Below are positions 5,300 to 10,691 of a stretch of 11,959 nt of DNA, piece after piece. The notes beneath the pieces were generated by a model. That model saw only the letters and a list, made by a program, of their open reading frames with translations, did not search any database and was not told the DNA's origin. A program made the translations under genes and the position numbers. This DNA comes from Flavobacterium sp. (GTDB lineage: Bacteria > Bacteroidota > Bacteroidia > Flavobacteriales > Flavobacteriaceae): assembly GCA_004296145.1 (NCBI GenBank), contig SEBM01000063.1, positions 1 to 11,959 on the forward strand. Reading direction: 5' to 3'. Numbering within the stretch: the stretch's first letter is position 1; every line of letters begins with the position of its first letter.

Positions 5300-7354
5300 A
5301 TGATACAGAATCCAAAAAGATATACTATTACGGCTGCTTTGCCTTACACCAACGGACCTATACACATTGGCCATTTGGCGGGGGTTTACGTGCCTGCAGA
5401 TATTTATTCGAGATATTTAAGATTACAGGGAAAAGACGTTGCGTTTATCTGCGGAAGCGACGAACACGGGGTTGCAATTTCTATGAAAGCAAAAAAAGAA
5501 GGAATTACGCCACAGGAAGTTATTGATAAATATGACGGAATCATCAGAAAATCATTTTCTGATTTCGGAATTTCTTTCAACAACTATTCAAGAACTTCGG
5601 CAAAAATTCATCACGATACCGCTTCTGAATTCTTTAGGACTTTGTATGATAAAGGCGATTTTATTGAAGAAGTGACGGAACAATTGTACGATGCAAAAGC
5701 GAATCAGTTTTTAGCAGACCGTTTTGTTGTGGGAACTTGCCCAAGATGTAATCATGACGGAGCTTACGGAGATCAGTGCGAAAATTGCGGTTCGACTTTG
5801 AATGCAACCGATTTGATCAATCCAAAATCGACAATTACCGGAGAAACTCCGATTTTAAAATCTACAAAACACTGGTTTTTACCATTAGATCGTTATACTG
5901 AATTTTTAGAGGAATGGATTTTAGTCGGACATAAAAGCGACTGGAAAACGAATGTTTACGGACAAGTTAAGTCCTGGATTGATGCAGGATTAGAACCTCG
6001 TGCCGTAACCCGTGACCTTGACTGGGGAATTGATGTTCCGGTTGAAGGTGCAGAAGGAAAAAAATTATACGTTTGGTTTGATGCGCCAATTGGCTACATT
6101 TCATCAACAAAAGAATGGGCAGCGCGCGAAGGAAAAGATTGGGAACCATATTGGAAAGATCAAGATACCAAATTGGTTCACTTTATCGGAAAAGACAATA
6201 TTGTTTTTCACTGTATCATTTTCCCGGCAATGCTTAAAGCAGAAGGAAGTTACATTTTACCGGACAACGTGCCTGCAAATGAGTTTTTGAATTTGGAAGG
6301 AAACAAACTTTCGACTTCTAAAAACTGGGCCGTTTGGTTACACGAATATTTAGAAGATTTTCCAGAGAAACAAGATGTTTTGCGTTATGCATTAACATCA
6401 AATGCTCCGGAAACAAAAGATAATGATTTTACATGGAAAGATTTTCAGGCGAGAAACAACAACGAATTGGTTGCCGTTTTTGGAAATTTTGTAAACCGCG
6501 TAGTTGTTTTAACGAACAAATATTATGAAGGCGTTGTTCCGACTCCAAATGAATTTACAGAAATTGACGAAGCAACTTTAAATGAATTAAAAGCATATCC
6601 GGCTGTTATTGCAAGTTCTGTAGAGCGTTACAGATTCCGTGAAGCTTTGGGTGAATTGATGAATGTTGCTCGTTTAGGAAATAAATACCTTGCTGACGAA
6701 GAGCCTTGGAAAGTAATGAAAGATAATCCGGAGCGTGTAAAAACCCAAATGTATGTGGCTCTGCAAATCGCTGCTGCGTTGAGCGTTTTGGCCGAACCTT
6801 TCTTGCCTTTCACAGCAAACAAATTATCAAGAATCTTAAATATCAAAGACCTTAATTGGAATTTGGAATTTAATGATTGGAATTTATTCCCAGAAGGACA
6901 TAAAATCGGCGAAGCAGAATTGCTTTTCGCTAAAATCGAAGACGAAGAAATACAAAAACAAATAGAGAAATTGGAAGCAACTAAAACAGCCAATCTTGCC
7001 GAAAGCAAACAACCGGAACCTCAAAAAGAATTAATTCAGTTTGAAGATTTCGCAAAAATGGATATCCGCGTTGGAACTATTTTGGAAGCTGAAAAAATGC
7101 CAAAAGCAAATAAACTTTTAGTTCTTAAAGTTGATACAGGAATTGATGTACGTACAATCGTTTCGGGAATTGCAGAAAGCTTTTCTCCTGAAGAAATTAT
7201 CGGAAAACGTGTTTCTGTTTTGGCAAACTTAGCACCAAGAGCTTTGCGCGGTGTTGAAAGTCAGGGAATGATTTTAATGACAACAAATGCTGAAGGAAAA
7301 TTGGTTTTCATTAATCCTGATGCAGATGCTCCGAATGGTGAGACGGTGAACTAA
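5300..7354 (+). CDS. metG: methionine--tRNA ligase
   Basis: A 684-residue methionyl-tRNA synthetase, which charges tRNA-Met with methionine using ATP in the cytoplasm. The class I signature H-I-G-H is at residues 22-25 and the second ATP-binding motif is K-L-S-T-S-K at 336-341, a variant of KMSKS. A four-cysteine zinc knuckle (Cys147, Cys150, Cys160, Cys163) sits in the connective domain. The helical anticodon-binding domain spans about 390-545. A charged linker leads to a C-terminal tRNA-binding OB-fold (Trbp111/EMAP-like) at about 580-684, with F-A-K-M-D-I-R-V-G-T near its start and P-R-A-L-R-G-V-E-S-Q-G-M late. That domain normally mediates dimerisation and tRNA affinity. The ATG at 5300 fits the family N-terminus and the promoter box 19 bases upstream. 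It appears monocistronic and is bracketed by palindromic repeats. Confidence 0.98.
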   Translation: MIQNPKRYTITAALPYTNGPIHIGHLAGVYVPADIYSRYLRLQGKDVAFICGSDEHGVAISMKAKKEGITPQEVIDKYDGIIRKSFSDFGISFNNYSRTSAKIHHDTASEFFRTLYDKGDFIEEVTEQLYDAKANQFLADRFVVGTCPRCNHDGAYGDQCENCGSTLNATDLINPKSTITGETPILKSTKHWFLPLDRYTEFLEEWILVGHKSDWKTNVYGQVKSWIDAGLEPRAVTRDLDWGIDVPVEGAEGKKLYVWFDAPIGYISSTKEWAAREGKDWEPYWKDQDTKLVHFIGKDNIVFHCIIFPAMLKAEGSYILPDNVPANEFLNLEGNKLSTSKNWAVWLHEYLEDFPEKQDVLRYALTSNAPETKDNDFTWKDFQARNNNELVAVFGNFVNRVVVLTNKYYEGVVPTPNEFTEIDEATLNELKAYPAVIASSVERYRFREALGELMNVARLGNKYLADEEPWKVMKDNPERVKTQMYVALQIAAALSVLAEPFLPFTANKLSRILNIKDLNWNLEFNDWNLFPEGHKIGEAELLFAKIEDEEIQKQIEKLEATKTANLAESKQPEPQKELIQFEDFAKMDIRVGTILEAEKMPKANKLLVLKVDTGIDVRTIVSGIAESFSPEEIIGKRVSVLANLAPRALRGVESQGMILMTTNAEGKLVFINPDADAPNGETVN

Positions 7355-7380
7355 AGAACTTTAGATCATAAATATAATTT

Positions 7381-7471
7381 GTCATTTCGACGAAGGAGAA
7401 ATCGCACTCGGGATTCACACATGTTGTTGAATTTCTAGTGCGATTTTCTCGTTTCTGGAAATAATGTATCT
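7381..7471. repeat. degenerate palindromic repeat, GAAGGAGAAATC family (copy 2)
   Basis: The left arm (7381-7408) begins GTCATTTCGACGAAGGAGAA. The right arm (7437-7462) begins AGTGCGATTTTCTCG and is eroded, so only the inner part AAATCGCACT/AGTGCGATTT pairs perfectly. It starts 26 bases after the metG stop and could serve as its terminator. Confidence 0.75.
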
Positions 7472-7503
7472 TTATTACGATTAAACCTTAATCCAACTTT
7501 ACA

Positions 7504-7619
7504 CAATCTTTGTCATTTCGACGAAGGAGAAATCTTCGTAAGTTAAATCTGCAAAGGATTTCCAGTTTTTGTCGAATATTGCCGCGGGGATTTCTCCTTC
7601 GTCGAAATGACAAAGATTG
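7504..7619. repeat. palindromic repeat with perfect 31-base arms (copy 3)
   Basis: Positions 7504-7534 and 7589-7619 are exact reverse complements over 31 bases. The outer ends read CAATCTTTGTCATTTCG, and the inner part is CGAAGGAGAAATC as in copies 1 and 2. The spacer is 54 bases and codes for nothing evident. There is no transposase, so this is either a small non-autonomous mobile element or a repetitive extragenic palindrome. Confidence 0.92.
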
Positions 7620-7660
7620 AGAGAATTGGAAAACATTAAAAATAAGAATATTCTTTCTTT

Positions 7661-7695
7661 TTGTTGTTTTTTACGAATTTGTTTTTGTAAGTTTG
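7661..7695 (+). promoter_or_regulatory. promoter of the candidate small RNA
   Basis: TTGTTG (7661-7666) is followed after 21 bases by TAAGTTTG (7688-7695). This gives both the -33 TTG and the -7 TAnnTTTG elements of the Bacteroidota housekeeping sigma factor at accepted spacing, and it is the only promoter in the window with both boxes. Transcription would begin near 7700, about 155 bases before the next ATG. Confidence 0.7.
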
Positions 7696-7699
7696 TACT

Positions 7700-7851
7700 G
7701 CAAAAATATTTAAGGATTTATCCTGAAACTTACTTAGAGTTAACATAAGCGAATCCCTCGTCATGATGTCCCTGCGGAAACAATGGGAAACCTATCCTTA
7801 AAAGATATTTTTGCACATCTAAAGCGAGGGATTCGTGCGTTTATATTTTTT
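7700..7851 (+). ncRNA. candidate structured small RNA, possibly 6S-like
   Basis: This stretch of about 150 bases lies behind a complete promoter and ahead of a 91-codon gene. A perfect 11-pair helix, CGAATCCCTCG (7750-7760) with CGAGGGATTCG (7825-7835), closes it. An internal loop of 4 by 5 bases leads to a second helix, GATGT (7765-7769) with ACATC (7815-7819), and an apical region with a possible small hairpin at 7783-7795. A T-run (7846-7851) follows the closing helix, as in an intrinsic terminator. The 3' side of the apical region contains TATTTTTG (7806-7813), which matches the -7 promoter consensus; a promoter-like sequence inside a long hairpin is the hallmark of 6S RNA, which traps RNA polymerase. 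Bacteroidota are known to have a 6S-type RNA (6S-Flavo), but I cannot verify membership by alignment. It could instead be a structured 5' leader controlling the 91-residue protein. Confidence 0.5.
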
Positions 7852-7856
7852 CGGTT

Positions 7857-8132
7857 ATGCAAGGAGAAAATCAAAAACCAACACATCACGATGTAATGCC
7901 ATCGGTAGCAAACTTCCTTTCAGATCTTTGGTTTGAAGGAGATTTTAGGGATCAACCGGATTATTTGTCTGAAATTTTCAGAAGAATTCTTGAAACAGAA
8001 TTGGGAGATGACAAAGATCTAAGATCCAAAATGATGGAATGCATCAAAACGAGTGAAATGCTTGCCAAAGCACTGGAACCATTTTCAGATAAGCAAATTA
8101 AAAAGGCTTGTAGTAAGTTTGCTGTAGTTTAA
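7857..8132 (+). CDS. conserved-looking small protein, unknown function
   Basis: A 91-residue, mildly acidic soluble protein with no signal peptide or membrane segment. Residues about 14-90 look almost wholly helical (V-A-N-F-L-S-D-L-W-F-E-G, then Y-L-S-E-I-F-R-R-I-L-E-T-E-L, then S-K-M-M-E-C-I-K-T-S-E-M-L-A-K-A-L-E-P-F, then Q-I-K-K-A-C-S-K-F). I do not recognise a family. The ATG at 7857 directly follows the T-run of the structured element upstream; a second in-frame ATG at 7896 would drop a polar H-H-containing N-terminus and cannot be excluded. The gene has its own strong terminator. Codon usage and amphipathic pattern support a real gene. Its placement invites the question whether the upstream RNA is its leader or an independent transcript. 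Confidence 0.7.
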   Translation: MQGENQKPTHHDVMPSVANFLSDLWFEGDFRDQPDYLSEIFRRILETELGDDKDLRSKMMECIKTSEMLAKALEPFSDKQIKKACSKFAVV

Positions 8133-8143
8133 ATCAGAGACAA

Positions 8144-8186
8144 AAAAGCGCGAATCGATTAATATTTTTAATTGGTTCGCGCTTTT
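8144..8186 (+). terminator. intrinsic terminator after the 91-residue gene
   Basis: AGCGCGAA (8147-8154) pairs with TTCGCGCT (8176-8183), and weaker pairs extend inwards to a T-rich loop. The stem is flanked by A-rich sequence on the left and TTTT (8183-8186) on the right, starting 12 bases after the stop codon at 8132. Confidence 0.88.
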
Positions 8187-8213
8187 CTCTTTCAGACTAT
8201 TGTTTTTCTAAAC

Positions 8214-8221
8214 TATCTTTG
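8214..8221 (+). promoter_or_regulatory. -7 promoter box of the transporter gene
   Basis: TATCTTTG matches TAnnTTTG in full and ends 25 bases before the ATG at 8247. A TTG at 8200-8202 is only 11 bases away, too close for a normal -33 box. Confidence 0.55.
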
Positions 8222-8246
8222 AAAAATAATAAAGAATTAAATACGC

Positions 8247-9134
8247 ATGAAACTCACCAAACCAAGATTAGCACTAATCGCAGGAATACTCTGCATTTCA
8301 ATATTCCCGATCTTGGTAAAATTGAAGTTGACTCCGGGATTAATTTCTGCTTTTTACCGAATGTTTTTTGCGTTGACTTTGCTTTTGCCGTATGTTCTGA
8401 TTACAAAAAGCTTTAAACTTCCAACATTAAAATTTACGCTTTTAGCAGCACTTTGTGGCGTTCTATTTTCTTCGGATGTTGCCGTTTGGAATATCGCCAT
8501 TCAGGAATCAAGCGCTACGCAGGCTTCTTTGCTAACCAATTTGTCTCCGCTTTGGGTTGGAATTGGCTCTTTCTTATTTTTAAAATCAAAACCGGCAACT
8601 AACTTTTGGATCGGAACTGTTGTTGCTCTTTTCGGAATGATAACTTTAGTTGGTTTCAGCTTTTTTATGGAACTGAACTTTGATCAGGCTTTTCTGTTTG
8701 CGGTTCTTTCAGGGATTTTATATTCGATTTACCTTTTGGTTAGTAAAAATGTTTTGTCTCAGGTTGATGTTTTATCATTTATGACAATAAGCTTATTTGC
8801 TTCAAGTATTTATCTTGGAATTCTTTGTTATTCAATGGATCAGCCTTTTAATGGATTTTCAAATACCGGTTGGTTTGTGCTGGTTCTTCAGGCAGTGATT
8901 TGCCAATTGTGTGCCTGGCTGTCTATTAGTTATGCAACGCAACACATGCGCGCAACAAGAGTTTCATTAAGTTTATTAAGTCAGGCGATAATTACTTCGA
9001 TATTAGCTTGGTTGTTTTTGGAAGAACAAATAACTTTACAAATGGTTTTTGGCGGTATCATTTTACTTTTCGGAATTAGAATTACTTTTTACGATAAAAC
9101 AATTTCATTGAAAAGATTATTTGCTGCTAAATAA
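8247..9134 (+). CDS. EamA/DMT-family transporter
   Basis: A 295-residue integral membrane protein of the drug/metabolite transporter superfamily with the usual ten predicted helices. These form two repeated EamA domains at about residues 8-135 and 146-285. Typical features are the early F-P-I-L-V-K-x-x-x-T-P segment followed by F-Y-R-M-F-F-A (helix 2), the S-S-A-T-Q-A-S-L-L-T-N-L-S-P-L-W stretch near helix 4 (about 90-105), and the C-terminal L-S-Q-A-I-I-T-S-I-L-A-W-L-F-L-E-E repeat (about 243-259). The protein ends in a short basic tail, so the C-terminus is probably cytoplasmic. Members export amino acids, nucleobases or other metabolites in the inner membrane; the substrate cannot be read from sequence. 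It stands alone between a terminator and a repeat-rich gap. Confidence 0.93.
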   Translation: MKLTKPRLALIAGILCISIFPILVKLKLTPGLISAFYRMFFALTLLLPYVLITKSFKLPTLKFTLLAALCGVLFSSDVAVWNIAIQESSATQASLLTNLSPLWVGIGSFLFLKSKPATNFWIGTVVALFGMITLVGFSFFMELNFDQAFLFAVLSGILYSIYLLVSKNVLSQVDVLSFMTISLFASSIYLGILCYSMDQPFNGFSNTGWFVLVLQAVICQLCAWLSISYATQHMRATRVSLSLLSQAIITSILAWLFLEEQITLQMVFGGIILLFGIRITFYDKTISLKRLFAAK

Positions 9135-9140
9135 TTTGCT

Positions 9141-9270
9141 CGCAGATTTGGCAGATTATGCTGATTTACACAGATTCTTTTTAATTTTAATCTGTGGCAA
9201 AAAATTTCACGCAGATTTATAAAGATTTAAGCTGATTAAAATTAGTGTCAATTCGTGTGATTCGTGGCAA
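9141..9270. repeat. composite of CGCAGATTT-family repeats
   Basis: CGCAGATTTGGCAGATTATG starts at 9141, and a second TTTCACGCAGATTTATAAAG lies at 9205-9224. Between them an 8-pair hairpin CACAGATT/AATCTGTG (9169-9176 with 9189-9196) could end the transporter transcript. The tail ATTCGTGTGATTCGTGGCA (9251-9269) resembles the words at 3432 and 5184. Unlike the two copies near 3000-3400, this copy is not a single palindrome. Confidence 0.7.
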
Positions 9271-9274
9271 AAAA

Positions 9275-9306
9275 ACCTGAAACAAAACAAACCTGAAACA
9301 AAAACA
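9275..9306 (+). repeat. 16-base tandem duplication upstream of the HAD gene
   Basis: ACCTGAAACAAAACAA (9275-9290) is followed directly by ACCTGAAACAAAAACA (9291-9306), two copies differing at two positions. It ends two bases before the ATG at 9309, so it makes up the A-rich translation initiation leader. Confidence 0.75.
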
Positions 9307-9308
9307 TT

Positions 9309-10016
9309 ATGTTACATAAAAGCAAAATTCCAAACCTAAAAGTAATCGCATTTGATGCCGATGATACTTTGTTCGTAAATGAGCCATATTTTCAGGAAAC
9401 TGAACATAAATTTTGCGCTTTGATGGAAGATTATCTTTCGCATCAGGGTATTTCGCAGGAATTATTTAAAATCGAAATTGAGAACTTACCACTTTACGGT
9501 TACGGAATCAAAGGGTATATTCTTTCGATGATTGAAGCTGCTATGAATATTTCGAACAATACAATTCCGGTTGAAGTGATCGAAAAAATAATTCAATACG
9601 GAAAAGAATTACTCGAAAAACCAATCGAACTTCTTGACGGAATTGAAGAAACGTTGCAGGCATTACAAGGAAAATATAAATTGGTTGTGGCTACAAAAGG
9701 CGATTTAAAAGATCAGCACAGCAAATTGCACCGTTCTGGTTTGGGTCATTATTTTCATCATATTGAAGTAATGTCAGACAAACAGGAAATTGATTATGAA
9801 AAGTTACTTGGGCGCCTTGATATTCAGCCTCATGAATTTCTAATGATCGGAAATTCTTTAAAATCTGATGTCCTGCCGGTTTTAGGAATTGGCGGTTATG
9901 CGGTTCATATTCCGTTTCACACCACTTGGGAACACGAGAAAATTAGTCATAAAGTAGAACATGAACATTTTAGTTCATTTGAAAAAATTACCGAAGTGGT
10001 TAATAATTTGTCATAA
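9309..10016 (+). CDS. HAD-superfamily hydrolase, phosphatase-like
   Basis: A 235-residue haloacid-dehalogenase-superfamily protein with a helical cap inserted after motif I, as in the YjjG/phosphoglycolate-phosphatase type. Motif I is D-A-D-D-T-L (nucleophile Asp16, acid/base Asp18). Motif II is the Thr129 of V-V-A-T-K-G. Motif III is probably Lys158 in M-S-D-K-Q-E. Motif IV is G-N-S-L-K-S-D, with Asp187 binding Mg2+. All catalytic positions are kept, so it should hydrolyse a phosphate ester in the cytoplasm; the substrate is unknown. Its stop overlaps the next start as TAATG, so the two are translationally coupled. The upstream leader is a 16-base tandem repeat. No TAnnTTTG box is evident in the repeat-rich gap. 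Confidence 0.92.
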   Translation: MLHKSKIPNLKVIAFDADDTLFVNEPYFQETEHKFCALMEDYLSHQGISQELFKIEIENLPLYGYGIKGYILSMIEAAMNISNNTIPVEVIEKIIQYGKELLEKPIELLDGIEETLQALQGKYKLVVATKGDLKDQHSKLHRSGLGHYFHHIEVMSDKQEIDYEKLLGRLDIQPHEFLMIGNSLKSDVLPVLGIGGYAVHIPFHTTWEHEKISHKVEHEHFSSFEKITEVVNNLS

Positions 10017-10645
10017 TGAAAACACTTTTAGATTTAGAAAACTGGAACAGAAAAGAACATTTTGCTCATTTCAAACAAATGGAAGAGCCATTTTTTGGAG
10101 CGACTGTAGAAATTGATTGTACAAAAGCGTATCAAAATGCTAAAAGTCTGAATGCTTCTTTTTTCATATATTATTTGCATAAAACTTTGGTGGCAGTAAA
10201 CACTATCGAGAATTTTAAGTACAGAATTTCCGGAGACGAAATTTACATTAATGAACGTATTGATGTTTCGGCAACAATTGGCCGTGAAGACGGCACTTTT
10301 GGATTTTCACTAATTGAATATAATTCTGATTTTGATGTTTTCAAACAAAACGCACTAAAGGAAATTGAACGTATTCAGCATACAACCGGGCTTTTTACAA
10401 GAGAATTTAAGGATGATAATGTGATTCATTTTTCTGCCATTCCGTGGTTAAACTTTACATCACTTACACATGCGCGAAGTTTTACTTATCCGGACAGCTG
10501 CCCTAAAGTTTCGTTTGGTAAAATGATGACCGATGAAAATGGCAAAAGAACTATTTCTATGGCTGTTTACGTTCATCACGGGCTTATGGATGGCTTGCAT
10601 TTAGGTCAGTTTGTCGATTATTTTCAGGAACTGATGAATTCTTAA
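10016..10645 (+). CDS. chloramphenicol acetyltransferase-like protein
   Basis: A 209-residue member of the CAT family (type A fold), close to the usual 210-220 residues. These are trimeric cytoplasmic enzymes that move an acetyl group from acetyl-CoA. The catalytic H-H-G-L-M-D-G motif (residues 187-193) keeps His188 and Asp192. The N-terminal W-N-R-K-E-H-F (10-16) keeps the Arg that pairs with that Asp in known CATs. P-W-L-N-F-T-S (143-149) matches the conserved segment holding the Ser that helps catalysis. So the active-site framework is complete, but many chromosomal CAT-like proteins do not act on chloramphenicol, and the antibiotic-pocket residues cannot be judged here. It is coupled to the HAD hydrolase by a one-base overlap. 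No mobile-element signatures flank it, which argues for a resident gene. Confidence 0.9.
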   Translation: MKTLLDLENWNRKEHFAHFKQMEEPFFGATVEIDCTKAYQNAKSLNASFFIYYLHKTLVAVNTIENFKYRISGDEIYINERIDVSATIGREDGTFGFSLIEYNSDFDVFKQNALKEIERIQHTTGLFTREFKDDNVIHFSAIPWLNFTSLTHARSFTYPDSCPKVSFGKMMTDENGKRTISMAVYVHHGLMDGLHLGQFVDYFQELMNS

Positions 10646-10691
10646 AGAGGCTTTAGATACAAATTTGAATTGATTTTATTATTTAAAAAAT

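Noticed and set aside
5183..5374. Minus-strand 63-codon frame upstream of and into metG
   Set aside because: It overlaps the metG start and promoter and a dispersed repeat, and has no recognisable features.
5278..5526. Plus-strand 82-codon frame overlapping the metG start
   Set aside because: It is out of frame with the unmistakable metG coding sequence and its translation is low-quality; a shadow.
6628..7008. Minus-strand 126-codon frame inside metG
   Set aside because: It lies antisense to the anticodon-binding region of metG and has no domain or promoter of its own.
5062..7619. Composite transposon around metG bounded by the palindromes
   Set aside because: Each repeat is itself a short palindrome, no transposase is present, and metG is an essential resident gene; no target-site duplication could be identified.
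7740..7850. SRP 4.5S RNA or tmRNA at the structured element
   Set aside because: The GGAA does not cap a hairpin with the paired internal-loop bases of SRP helix 8, and no tRNA-like acceptor end with CCA or tag frame is present.
8219..8416. Plus-strand 65-codon frame overlapping the transporter start
   Set aside because: Its upstream part overlaps the promoter box and the rest is a frame-shifted reading of the transporter gene.
10646..10691. Promoter between the CAT-like gene and the secreted-protein gene
   Set aside because: Only a weak TTTG-containing word (CAAATTTG) is present, lacking the TA of the -7 box.
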